Origin: a candidate division WOR-3 bacterium
Lineage (GTDB): Bacteria > SDB-A
NCBI GenBank assembly: GCA_016926475.1
Contig: JAFGON010000057.1
Location: forward strand, 8,411 to 72,410
DNA: 64,000 bases
Direction of reading: 5' to 3'
Shown: positions 16,581 through 24,356 of the stretch, piece by piece
How positions within the stretch are numbered: position 1 is the first letter of the stretch
How the letters are laid out: each line of letters begins with the position of its first letter
Notes under the pieces: model-generated
What the model saw: only the letters and a program-made list of their open reading frames with translations
Database searches by the model: none
Told to the model about the DNA's origin: nothing
Position numbers and translations under genes: made by a program

Positions 16581-16631
16581 ATGAAAATATCAGGAATACT
16601 CGGCTCCGAATGGCATTTCGGCCTTAACTGA
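16581..16631 (+). CDS. 16-codon micro-ORF with perfect Shine-Dalgarno (possible leader peptide)
   Basis: ATG at 16581 is preceded by AAGGAGGTG, a nine-base perfect complement of the usual 16S 3' end, at a suitable distance. The frame encodes MKISGILGSEWHFGLN and stops at 16631. It lies between a strong promoter and rsgA, 98 bases before the rsgA start. No known leader peptide is recognised. It may be a translated regulatory uORF, a tiny protein, or the truncated start of a lost gene. Confidence 0.4.
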   Translation: MKISGILGSEWHFGLN

Positions 16632-16729
16632 AATCCTGTTCGGCCGTTCATCACTAAAAAAACGTAATTAAGATCAAATTTCGTTAAGCAATTCACATTG
16701 TTGAATTCGATTTAACACAGGAGAATGCA

Positions 16730-17818
16730 ATGCATTTTTGGGACTACGTTTTAGAAACTAAATTCAAGGACGCAGAGTCGTACTGCAGAGAAAAAAACAC
16801 AGAAATTGGACTCGTGGTTTCGCAGGAAAGAGACAGGTACAAAGTTTTTACAAAAAAAAATAAAATTCTCGCCGAAGTTTCCGGCAAAATGGAATATTTT
16901 GCCGTGTCCCCTCTTGATTTTCCGGCCGTCGGCGATATCGTCGTGGTTAAAACCTGCAACGGAGAAAGCAAGGGCATAATTGAAGAAATCCTGCCGAGGA
17001 AAAATTACATCTCCCGAAAAGAAGTGACAGGCAGGAAAAAAGATGAAAATATATTAAATTTCCAGGTCATTGCCTCGAATGTAGATTCAGTTTTCATCGT
17101 TCAGAGCCTGGACAGCAACTTCAGCCCGAGAAGGGTTGAGAGGTATCTCGTCGTAATAAAGGAAAGCAAAGCCAGACCAATAATCCTTTTAAGCAAAAGG
17201 GATCTTTTAAGCGAAAAAGAGGCGGAGGAGAAAATTGGTTTAATAATCAAGGAGTCTCCTGAAGTCAAAGTTTTAGCATACAGCGCTGTCGAAAACACAG
17301 GCATCAATGAAATTAAAAGCGAGATTTCGGCAGGAGATGTATTTTGCATGCTCGGCTCTTCGGGTGCGGGTAAGTCGACACTCATAAACACGCTTCTTGG
17401 ACAAGACCTCCTCGAAGTGTCCGAAGTCAGATCCTACGATTCTAAGGGCAGGCACACCACTTCGAGAAGGCAGATGATGTTTATTGATGGTGGAAGCGCT
17501 CTCATCGACACCCCGGGTATGAGAGAAATTGGAATATGCGACGGCGAGTCCAGCCCTGACGAAATATTTCAGGAAATACAAAAAATTGCGGGGCAGTGTA
17601 GATTTGCCGACTGCACTCACAGGTCTGAACCAGGCTGTATGGTCAGGGCGGCTCTTGAAAACGGTTTAATAGAAAAGAAACGGTACGACAGCTATTTAAA
17701 GCTGAACAGAGAAAAGAATTTCCTCGCTAAAACGAAACCATCTGCAAGAGGGTACAAAAATGAACGGGAAAAGAAAATAGCAAAGATTTCCCGCCAGAGG
17801 AAAGATTTCTTTGGATGA
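16730..17818 (+). CDS. rsgA: Ribosome small-subunit-dependent GTPase A
   Basis: Circularly permuted GTPase that checks late 30S maturation. The N-terminal OB-fold is at about 20-85. The permuted G domain carries SKRDL (G4) before GSSGAGKSTLINTLLG (G1), then DTPGMRE (G3). The C-terminal zinc-binding region shows GQCRFADCTHRSEPGC. 362 residues is slightly longer than the usual ~300, because of a basic C-terminal tail. The ATG has an AGGAG ribosome site. It lies downstream of the micro-ORF and its promoter. Confidence 0.96.
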   Translation: MHFWDYVLETKFKDAESYCREKNTEIGLVVSQERDRYKVFTKKNKILAEVSGKMEYFAVSPLDFPAVGDIVVVKTCNGESKGIIEEILPRKNYISRKEVTGRKKDENILNFQVIASNVDSVFIVQSLDSNFSPRRVERYLVVIKESKARPIILLSKRDLLSEKEAEEKIGLIIKESPEVKVLAYSAVENTGINEIKSEISAGDVFCMLGSSGAGKSTLINTLLGQDLLEVSEVRSYDSKGRHTTSRRQMMFIDGGSALIDTPGMREIGICDGESSPDEIFQEIQKIAGQCRFADCTHRSEPGCMVRAALENGLIEKKRYDSYLKLNREKNFLAKTKPSARGYKNEREKKIAKISRQRKDFFG

Positions 17819-17829
17819 AGATTAGTTTT

Positions 17830-17858
17830 TTTACATTTGAGCATATTTATTATAGAAT
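17830..17858 (+). promoter_or_regulatory. Sigma-70 promoter of the aminotransferase gene
   Basis: TTTACA (17830-17835), 17-base spacer, TAGAAT (17853-17858), each one mismatch from consensus. The predicted start at about 17865 leaves no room for a ribosome site before ATG 17869, and so supports the GTG start at 17899. Confidence 0.7.
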
Positions 17859-17898
17859 TTAGTGATATATGTCACCAATTCTAACCAAAGGAGGTCCT

Positions 17899-19158
17899 GT
17901 GTCTCTCCAATATGATCTTTTATATTCTGAAAACGCCAAAGCTTTCAAGAAATCCGCCATCAGAGAACTTCTGAAGCTGACAGCAAAACCGAATATAATT
18001 TCTTTCGCGGGTGGGCTTCCCCACCACGACACTTTTCCGATACCTCATATTAAGGAAATCGTGACAGGCATATTGGAAAAAGAGGGAAAAAAAATCCTTC
18101 AGTATTCTACGACAGAGGGAGACCAGGGCTTGAAAGAAGAGCTTTGCAAGTGGCTGGCAAAAGACGGTGTCCAAACAACCCCTGACAAGATGTTGATAGT
18201 CAGCGCTTCACAGCAGGCTCTTGACCTTATCGCGAGAATTTTCCTCAACCCTGGAGACACTTGTATAGTGGGACTTCCAACATACCTGGGCTTCATCCAG
18301 TCCGCGGCGGCAGTCAGAGGCACCATGATAGGAATCCCTCTCGACGACGACGGAATGAAAACCGACTTTGTAGAGGAAACAATAAAAAAACTGATAAACG
18401 AAGGAAAAAAACCTAAGTTTATATACGTAATACCGGATTTTCAAAATCCTGCCGGCGTCACAATGTCACTGGAAAGGAGAAAAAAACTTCTCGAAATAGC
18501 CGAAGAATTCGAAATGATAATAATCGAAGATTCACCCTACAGAAAACTGAGATACAGTGGAAAAGCCTTGCCGTCAATTTTCGAACTGGACAACGGTAGG
18601 GGCTACGTCGTAACGCTCTACACCTTTTCCAAAATATTTCTTCCGGGGTTCAGACTCGGATGGATCATCGGTCCCAAACACGTCATAGAGAAGATGGTTT
18701 TGGCAAAGCAGGGAATGGACCTTTGCACTTCACTTTTCACACAGGCGATATCCAGAGAATACATCCGGGCTGACCTCCTTGATGAGAGAATTGAAAAGAA
18801 CATAGTCCTTTACAGTAAAAAAAGAAAAAAAATGCTCGAAGCCCTTGAAAAATACATGCCGAAAATGGAAGGACTGAAATGGACAAAACCAGAGGGGGGG
18901 CTTTTCCTCTGGTTGTCACTGCCGCAGAATATCAACACCGACAGGATGTTCTACAAAGCAGTAGAAGAAAACGTAGCCTACGTGATTGGAAGCGCTTTTT
19001 ACTGCGACGGAGGCGGACAAAACACCATGAGGCTGAACTTTTCATATCCTTCGGAAGAAGAAATCGATATAGGAATTCAAAGGCTGGCAAAGGTTATTGA
19101 AAAAGAAAAAGAGACGATAGACAAGGGGCTCAACAATATCTTCCCCCAGTCTCCATAA
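17899..19158 (+). CDS. PLP-dependent aminotransferase (class I/II, LysN/KAT-like)
   Basis: Fold-type I aminotransferase of about 419 residues. It shows FAGGLPHHDTFP near the N-terminus, SASQQALDLI, PDFQNPAGVTMS, the PLP lysine in TFSKIFLPGFRLGW, and a C-terminal MRLNFSYPSEEEI with the carboxylate-binding Arg. Best resemblance is to the 2-aminoadipate/aromatic aminotransferase group; the exact substrate cannot be read. GTG at 17899 is chosen because AAAGGAGG sits four bases upstream; the ATG at 17869 would place this ribosome site inside the gene. No MocR-type DNA-binding domain is fused. Confidence 0.88.
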   Translation: MSLQYDLLYSENAKAFKKSAIRELLKLTAKPNIISFAGGLPHHDTFPIPHIKEIVTGILEKEGKKILQYSTTEGDQGLKEELCKWLAKDGVQTTPDKMLIVSASQQALDLIARIFLNPGDTCIVGLPTYLGFIQSAAAVRGTMIGIPLDDDGMKTDFVEETIKKLINEGKKPKFIYVIPDFQNPAGVTMSLERRKKLLEIAEEFEMIIIEDSPYRKLRYSGKALPSIFELDNGRGYVVTLYTFSKIFLPGFRLGWIIGPKHVIEKMVLAKQGMDLCTSLFTQAISREYIRADLLDERIEKNIVLYSKKRKKMLEALEKYMPKMEGLKWTKPEGGLFLWLSLPQNINTDRMFYKAVEENVAYVIGSAFYCDGGGQNTMRLNFSYPSEEEIDIGIQRLAKVIEKEKETIDKGLNNIFPQSP

Positions 19159-19160
19159 AA

Positions 19161-19541
19161 TTATTCCAAGGGAATGACCATTCGGGAGCTCGGAATAAGT
19201 TCCCTTTTTTCTACTTGTTCGCCTTTAATGGAAATTATTATTGTTATTTTTTTTTCGTCTCTCAGAAAATTTTCATAATTCACCACGAGGGTTCCGGGGA
19301 CGAAATTTCTCAAGTCTACCGACAAACTCGGCGGTGGAACCGAAGACCTTAAGACGGCGGCGTCGAAATAATTGGATTTTATGTTTATGGAAATTCTGTC
19401 GGAAGAATCAACGTTTTCAAAACGGCATGTTAAAAAACCCGGATCACTGTGGGAATTTCTGTATTTAATAGCGAAAACAAACAAAACGAGAGGCAGAATC
19501 AAGACTAAAACGCTTATAAAAATTTCTTTTTTTTTGCTCAT
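19161..19541 (-). CDS. Membrane-anchored protein of unknown function
   Basis: 126 residues: positively charged start, one transmembrane helix (EIFISVLVLILPLVLFVFAI, about residues 6-26), then ~100 residues of beta-rich sequence outside the membrane. No family is recognised. It is a single minus-strand gene wedged between the aminotransferase (three bases away) and the archease/rtcB pair. The amino acid composition and lack of a better frame support a real gene, but there is no homologous motif to lean on. Confidence 0.5.
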   Translation of the reverse strand: MSKKKEIFISVLVLILPLVLFVFAIKYRNSHSDPGFLTCRFENVDSSDRISINIKSNYFDAAVLRSSVPPPSLSVDLRNFVPGTLVVNYENFLRDEKKITIIISIKGEQVEKRELIPSSRMVIPLE

Positions 19542-19586
19542 GGTTGTTTTATATTTAACAACCTGAAAGGCAATAAATCAACTCTT

Positions 19587-19995
19587 ATGAGTCATAAATT
19601 TTTCGACCACACCTCCGATATCGGGGTGGAATTGTTTTCAGACACTGATGAAGGATTATTTAAAGAATTAGCTCTCGTTTTGAAAGAAGTGGTTATCGGT
19701 AAAAAGAGAAATAAAACGAAGCTCGTACGCTTAGTTCACCTCGAATCATTTTCTATTGAAAACCTTTTTTTTGATTTTGCTTCAGACCTAGTATACACTG
19801 CCGACACCGAATTTTTGTTACCAGACAGATTGGGGTCTATTTCAGTCACAAAAAAATTACAAGTGTTTTGCGCTTCATGCGGAAATTGAGTTTTTTGAAA
19901 TCGGACTTGATGATAAAATAAGACACTATGTCAAAGGATCAACCCCGGAAAGTCTTACTTTTAAAAAAAAACTATCACGCGAGGATAATACTTGA
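19587..19995 (+). pseudogene. Archease, interrupted by a one-base frameshift
   Basis: Archease activates the RNA ligase RtcB, which follows. The first frame (19587 to TGA at 19889) begins FFDHTSDIGVELFSDTDEGLFKELA, the archease signature. After about residue 88 the family-like sequence continues in the +1 frame (HAEIEFFEIGLDD, HYVKGSTPESLTF) to a TGA at 19993-19995 that overlaps the rtcB TTG start (TTGA). Removing one A from the A7 run at 19850-19856 would join both parts into about 135 residues, the normal length. Either a sequencing error, true mutation, or transcript slippage on the A-run. Confidence 0.8.
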
Positions 19996-21404
19996 CGTCT
20001 GACCTGGGTTTAAAACCTGTTTCTGAAAATTTGTGGGAGCTTAAAAAATCCCACGACATGAAAGTTCCTGGAAGAATTTACGCTAACAAGCGAATCATCG
20101 AAAACCTCGACGCCAATGTTCTCTTGCAGTTGGAAAACGTGTCCTGTCTTCCCGAGATTCTATTGTATTCTGTAGCTATGCCTGACGCCCACTTGGGATA
20201 CGGATTCCCGATAGGAGGTGTCGCGGCTTTCCCTATGAGCGACGGCATAATATCCCCGGGAGGCATCGGATTTGACATAAACTGCGGCGTCCGGCTTTTA
20301 AAGACAGGAATATCTTCAAAAGGAATGTCTGCGAAAGTCAAAAAATTGACAGATACAATTTTTCAGAACATCCCACTCGGTCTGGGTCATGGGGCGATAT
20401 ACAAGCCTGATAAATCAGAGATAAAGCAAGTGCTCTCAAAAGGCGCTCGGTTCATAGTCGATTCAGGCATGGGAGAAGAACACGATCTCGCCAGATGCGA
20501 GTCAGAAGGTTTTTTTCATGAAGCCGATACTGAAGGAGTTTCTAAGAGAGCTGTCGAAAGAGGATCCTCACAGCTTGGTAGCCTCGGAGCGGGAAACCAC
20601 TTTATCGAAATTGACTCCATAGAAGAAATTCAAGATCAACCCTTCGCAGATTCAGCGGGTCTTTTCCCCGGTGAAATTGTCATTCTAATCCATTCCGGCT
20701 CAAGAGGGTTGGGGCATCAGATAACGACGGAGTGGATTCAAGTTCTGGAGAAAGAAAGGCAAAAAAAGAACATCCTTCTCAAAGACAGGCAATTGTCCTA
20801 CACGGAGATAAACTCAGAAAAAGGGATAAGATACATGGGAGCGATGAAGGCGGCGGGTAATTTCGCTTTCGCTAACAGGCAGTTGATGACCCACAGAATA
20901 AGGGGGATAATAAAAAAAATCTTTTCACCTTCCTGTGAAGTTGAACTTGTATACGACTGCAGCCACAACATAGCCATGGAGGAAGTATGGCGCGGCAGAA
21001 ATGTTTTGGTGCACAGAAAAGGCGCCACAAGAGCCAACCCTATGCACAAAATAAAATATGGAGAAAAATATTTTCCTGCGCCTGTAATAGTGCCAGGGTC
21101 AATGGGAACTGGTTTCACCCTTTTTTCGCCGAAAGATAAATGCGAAGAAACTTTTTTTTCTCTTCCTCACGGGTCGGGAAGGCTGATGAGCCGAAAACAA
21201 GCTTGCAAAAAATTCAGGGAAAAAGAAGTCAAAAAAGAGTTGATGAAAAAGGGAATTTATGTTAAAAATAACACTTATGAAGGCGTTTCTGAAGAAGCGC
21301 CCGATGTGTATAAAGGACTTGAAGACATCGAGGAAACAGTGACAAAAGCTGGGCTAGCATCAAAAATGTTAAATGCGAACCCAATGGGAAACATCAAAGG
21401 ATAA
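19992..21404 (+). CDS. rtcB: RNA-splicing ligase RtcB
   Basis: Joins 2',3'-cyclic phosphate or 3'-phosphate RNA ends to 5'-OH ends, using GTP and Mn2+, in RNA repair. 470 residues, normal length. Motifs: SVAMPDAHLGYGFPIGGVAA, GGIGFDINCGVR (metal-binding Asp and Cys), GAGNHFIEI, HSGSRGLGH, CSHNIAMEE and the HRKGATRA segment. TTG start at 19992 overlaps the archease stop when the frameshift is corrected, so the two were built as a coupled pair. No RtcR-type sigma-54 activator is present nearby. Confidence 0.97.
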   Translation: MTSDLGLKPVSENLWELKKSHDMKVPGRIYANKRIIENLDANVLLQLENVSCLPEILLYSVAMPDAHLGYGFPIGGVAAFPMSDGIISPGGIGFDINCGVRLLKTGISSKGMSAKVKKLTDTIFQNIPLGLGHGAIYKPDKSEIKQVLSKGARFIVDSGMGEEHDLARCESEGFFHEADTEGVSKRAVERGSSQLGSLGAGNHFIEIDSIEEIQDQPFADSAGLFPGEIVILIHSGSRGLGHQITTEWIQVLEKERQKKNILLKDRQLSYTEINSEKGIRYMGAMKAAGNFAFANRQLMTHRIRGIIKKIFSPSCEVELVYDCSHNIAMEEVWRGRNVLVHRKGATRANPMHKIKYGEKYFPAPVIVPGSMGTGFTLFSPKDKCEETFFSLPHGSGRLMSRKQACKKFREKEVKKELMKKGIYVKNNTYEGVSEEAPDVYKGLEDIEETVTKAGLASKMLNANPMGNIKG

Positions 21405-21419
21405 AATGGGAGGTAACAA

Positions 21420-21716
21420 ATGAAAGAACGTAATCCAATTATGGTTCTGATTCTCGGATGCGTGACTCTCGGAATATATAACCTGATATGGTTCTGGCAG
21501 ACCACTTCAGAATTAAACAGCAAAGGTGCAACAGTTCCTAATCCGATACTCATGATAATACCCATCGTCGGAATATTCTATCTTTGGAAATACTCTGAAG
21601 GTGTCGAGAAGGTGACATCGGGTGGAATGACCGGCATTGTGTCTTTTCTTCTTTTCTGGTTCGTCAACCCTGTAGGCATGTTCCTCGCCCAGCAGAAATT
21701 CAATGAGATAAAGTAA
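21420..21716 (+). CDS. DUF4234 small membrane protein
   Basis: 98 residues with three hydrophobic segments (IMVLILGCVTLGIYNLIWFW, ILMIIPIVGIFYLW, GIVSFLLFWFVNPVGMFLA), and the YNLIWFWQTTSELN pattern typical of DUF4234. The function of the family is unknown. AGGAGG-like site (GGGAGG) upstream of the ATG; 15 bases after rtcB and 13 before another small membrane protein gene. Likely part of the same transcript, ended by the terminator at 22157. Confidence 0.75.
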   Translation: MKERNPIMVLILGCVTLGIYNLIWFWQTTSELNSKGATVPNPILMIIPIVGIFYLWKYSEGVEKVTSGGMTGIVSFLLFWFVNPVGMFLAQQKFNEIK

Positions 21717-21729
21717 ACTGGAAACAAAA

Positions 21730-22149
21730 ATGTTTCAATATCTTTACATACTGGCCCAATCTTCAAGAAGCGATGCTCCTGAAGCGGCTGGAGCTTTTGG
21801 CGCTATGGGCATGGTATGCTGCTTTTGGATTTTCTACTTTCTGCTGATAGTCGGCTCTTACGTCTACATGTCTATGGCTCTTATGACAATAGCCAAAAAA
21901 TTAGGATACACAGACAAAGCCTGGTGGGCTTGGGTCCCGATTTTGAACGTCCTTCTAATGCTCGAAATGGCTCAACAGCCGACATGGTGGATAGTCCTCA
22001 TGTTTATACCATTTGTCAATATTGTGATATCGATAATGGTGTGGATGGCTATCGCTGAAGCCCGCGGAAAGCCCAGTTGGTGGGGTATTATGCTAATAGT
22101 CCCGGTCATGAATATCATTGCTCCGGGTTACATTGCTTGGTCTGAATAA
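21730..22149 (+). CDS. DUF5684-like small membrane protein
   Basis: 139 residues with about four membrane segments and the motif KAWWAWVPILNVLLMLEMAQ followed by WWIVLMFIPFVNIVI and ARGKPSWWGIMLIVPVMNI. This repeated W-W-hydrophobic-P-hydrophobic-N pattern is seen in DUF5684/signal-peptidase-associated membrane proteins. The two similar halves suggest an internal duplication. No biochemical role is known. It shares a transcript with the DUF4234 gene. Confidence 0.7.
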   Translation: MFQYLYILAQSSRSDAPEAAGAFGAMGMVCCFWIFYFLLIVGSYVYMSMALMTIAKKLGYTDKAWWAWVPILNVLLMLEMAQQPTWWIVLMFIPFVNIVISIMVWMAIAEARGKPSWWGIMLIVPVMNIIAPGYIAWSE

Positions 22150-22156
22150 AAAATCT

Positions 22157-22190
22157 GGAAGAGGGCGTTCTCCGCCCTCTTCTTTTTCTC
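22157..22190 (+). terminator. Rho-independent terminator
   Basis: GAAGAGGGCG, a short loop (TTCTC), CGCCCTCTTC, then CTTTTTCT. It is an 9-10 bp GC-rich stem with T-tract, ending the rtcB-DUF4234-DUF5684 transcript. Confidence 0.9.
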
Positions 22191-22212
22191 AAATACAAGG
22201 AATTAAAAAGGT

Positions 22213-23127
22213 TTGAATGAGTTTTCGATAACAGAGAAAATTGAAAATCTTAAAAAAGAAAAGAATTTCCTCGTTCTCGCCCACAACTACCAGACCTTGG
22301 AAGTTCAAAAAGCCGCCGACTTCGTCGGAGACTCTTTTGAGCTGTGCAAAAAAGCCCAATCATCAAAAAAAGAAAATATCGCATTCTGCGGAGTCAACTT
22401 CATGGCTGAAACCGCCTCCCTGCTCAACCCCGACAAAAATGTTTTTATAAGCGAGAAGAACGCCTACTGCACAATGGCACAAATGCTAAGTGAAGAAGAA
22501 CTGGTATCTATAAAAGAAAAACACCCCCGAGTTCCTGTAGTCTGCTACATAAACTCAACAGTCGGTGTAAAAGCATTAAGTGATGTGGTCTGCACAAGTT
22601 CAAACGCGGTAAAAATAGTCAGAAAATTAGGGGCAAAACAGATAATATTTGTTCCGGATAAGAATCTTGGCAGCTATGTCGCGGGCATTTTAAAAGATAT
22701 CCATGTTTTTACCCTCAACGCTTTCTGTTATGTCCATCATGAAATCTATCCAGAAGACATACAAAAAGAAAAAAAACGGCACCCCGCAGCCCTATCCCTT
22801 TGTCATCCGGAATGCCAGAAAGAATTGCTCTCAAACTGCGATTTTGTGGGATCAACCTCTCAAATAATCGATTATGTATCCAAAAGCGAAAAAAAAGAAT
22901 TTATTGTTTCTACAGAAGAAGGCCTTTTGGACAGGCTGAGAAATGATTATCCGGAAAAGCTGATTTTCTCAGCTTCATTGCCCAGGGTTTGCTACGGAAT
23001 GAAAAAAACAGATCTACAATCGCTTTTAGCCCTGCTTGAAAATCCTGCCGAACCTCTGAAAATTCCTCTGCAAATCGCGGAGAAAGCAAGAAAATCTGTT
23101 CAGAGAATGATGGAATTGTCTCAATAA
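22213..23127 (+). CDS. nadA: Quinolinate synthase A
   Basis: [4Fe-4S] enzyme condensing iminoaspartate with dihydroxyacetone phosphate in de novo NAD synthesis. 304 residues, normal length. Motifs: LAHNYQ near the N-terminus, GDSFELC, and the three cluster cysteines in AYCTMAQ, VVCTSSNA-type and CHPEC/SNCDFVGST contexts. TTG start at 22213 is used (the nearby ATG is out of frame), with AAGGAATTAAAAAGG upstream. nadB and nadC are not in the window. The gene is followed immediately, with no gap, by the RseC-like gene. Confidence 0.95.
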   Translation: MNEFSITEKIENLKKEKNFLVLAHNYQTLEVQKAADFVGDSFELCKKAQSSKKENIAFCGVNFMAETASLLNPDKNVFISEKNAYCTMAQMLSEEELVSIKEKHPRVPVVCYINSTVGVKALSDVVCTSSNAVKIVRKLGAKQIIFVPDKNLGSYVAGILKDIHVFTLNAFCYVHHEIYPEDIQKEKKRHPAALSLCHPECQKELLSNCDFVGSTSQIIDYVSKSEKKEFIVSTEEGLLDRLRNDYPEKLIFSASLPRVCYGMKKTDLQSLLALLENPAEPLKIPLQIAEKARKSVQRMMELSQ

Positions 23128-23535
23128 ATGGAAGAAAAAGGAGTTATAAGACAGGTGCTCGGAGACAGGTTGTATTATGTCACCCTTTACATAAACCCTG
23201 AAAATTGCAGGCACTGTTCAGCTCATTCATCTTGCATGATAAGCAAAACTCAGGATTTAAAGCTCCCGGGACCTCCCGGCCTTAAAGAAGGGCAGCAAGT
23301 GACGGTTTATTTTCCTTCTCTGTCCAAAGCCCTAAAATATTTCATACTGTTCGGTTCTCCACTCACGATTTTCTTTATCGCTTTTTTCTTTTTAAGCAAT
23401 TTTCATTTCACCGAATTAACGGCTTTAGCATTTTCATCTTCTTTCGCGGCGGTTGATTTCATCTCAATGCTTTTCCTGTTAAAGAAAATTGAAAAAAACT
23501 ATACTGATAGAATTGAAATTAAACCCGAGAAATGA
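23128..23535 (+). CDS. RseC/MucC-like (SoxR-reducing) membrane protein
   Basis: 135 residues. The N-terminal domain has clustered cysteines (CRHCSAHSSC), then two membrane helices (FILFGSPLTIFFIAFFFL and LAFSSSFAAVDFISMLFLL). This is the RseC layout, associated with redox or sigma-E control and often found near Rnf complexes; none is present here. Directly abuts nadA, whose Fe-S cluster might share redox needs. The assignment rests on architecture. Confidence 0.75.
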   Translation: MEEKGVIRQVLGDRLYYVTLYINPENCRHCSAHSSCMISKTQDLKLPGPPGLKEGQQVTVYFPSLSKALKYFILFGSPLTIFFIAFFFLSNFHFTELTALAFSSSFAAVDFISMLFLLKKIEKNYTDRIEIKPEK

Positions 23536-23550
23536 AAGGACAACGCTGGA

Positions 23551-23931
23551 ATGTCGATGACAATAGAGGTTCCTTCAGCCGGTGAATTGACCCTGCTTGA
23601 AAACCCTGTCCGGAAAAGAGATTATCTCGTAGAAATTGAAGCTTTAGAATTTACGTCTCTTTGCCCGATGACAGGTCAACCAGATTACGCAGCTATCATC
23701 ATATCCTATATACCCGATAAGCTGATTTTTGAACTAAAATCCCTAAAACTCTATCTTCAAACTTTTCGAAACAAACTTTTAACCCACGAAGAAGCCATCA
23801 ACGAAATTTTCGATAAAATCGAAGAATCCGTTAAACCTAAAAAGATTTCTGTCAAAGGACAATTTTCTGTCAGAGGCGGAATCAAAACAACAGTGATTGC
23901 TGAATCTCCAGATTCAAGGAGGAACTTGTGA
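23551..23931 (+). CDS. queF: NADPH-dependent preQ0 reductase
   Basis: Reduces 7-cyano-7-deazaguanine to preQ1 in queuosine synthesis. Short unimodular QueF (126 residues): EFTSLCPMTGQPD carries the thioimide-forming Cys and the Asp; ELKSLKLYLQTFRN is the NADPH/substrate segment; SVRGGI is at the C-terminus. ATG start. Its GTGA overlap couples it to a membrane protein gene. queG for the last step lies 2 kb away on the other strand; queA, tgt and queCDE are not in the window. Confidence 0.95.
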   Translation: MSMTIEVPSAGELTLLENPVRKRDYLVEIEALEFTSLCPMTGQPDYAAIIISYIPDKLIFELKSLKLYLQTFRNKLLTHEEAINEIFDKIEESVKPKKISVKGQFSVRGGIKTTVIAESPDSRRNL

Positions 23932-24356
23932 CAGAGCGAATATATCCTAAACATAGAATGTTCAAAACCACGCCATGGCAGATATGGGCTTTGGGATGGC
24001 GTTTTGTGTTTTTTTGTTATTTTTTCGCCACTGCATCTTTGTTTCTGGGGTTAGGGGTTTCTTCGATATGGCTTGCCATACTTTTGCCGGCTGCTGCCTT
24101 TTACCACGTCCTGGGTTCAAGCCTTTGGAATGGAAAAAAATGGACGAGGAAAACAGCCTTAGCCGAACATGTAATTGTCGGATCATCGGAAATTGCCCTG
24201 GTGGTAATTCTCTTCCTAAAAACACCCCACACACCTGGTTGGAAAAATTTTTCATTTCTTGCGTTGAAAATAGCCGCTGTAGATATTTTGATTAGAGTCG
24301 TTTCTTTCAGCTATCTAATCAAAAACAAAAATTTTCCGAATTTAAAAACTACCTGA
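23928..24356 (+). CDS. Integral membrane protein of unknown function
   Basis: 142 residues with about four hydrophobic segments (FFCYFFATASLFLGLGVSS, WLAILLPAAAFYHVLG, IVGSSEIALVVILFL, and a last one near the C-terminus). GTG start at 23928 overlaps the queF stop (GTGA). No family is recognised. Position right after queF raises the idea of a queuosine-precursor or lipid-related membrane function, but nothing in the sequence shows this. Its end overlaps the convergent gene by eight bases. Confidence 0.6.
   Translation: MTERIYPKHRMFKTTPWQIWALGWRFVFFCYFFATASLFLGLGVSSIWLAILLPAAAFYHVLGSSLWNGKKWTRKTALAEHVIVGSSEIALVVILFLKTPHTPGWKNFSFLALKIAAVDILIRVVSFSYLIKNKNFPNLKTT

Noticed and set aside
16460-16696. 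Minus-strand 78-codon frame between the propeller gene and rsgA
   Set aside because: It runs across the terminator and promoter of the plus strand, has no ribosome site and no recognisable sequence.
19848-19860. Programmed -1 frameshift site (A AAA AAA) in archease
   Set aside because: The heptamer is in the right phase for a -1 shift, but the downstream archease sequence is in the +1 (or -2) frame, so a -1 event would not restore it.
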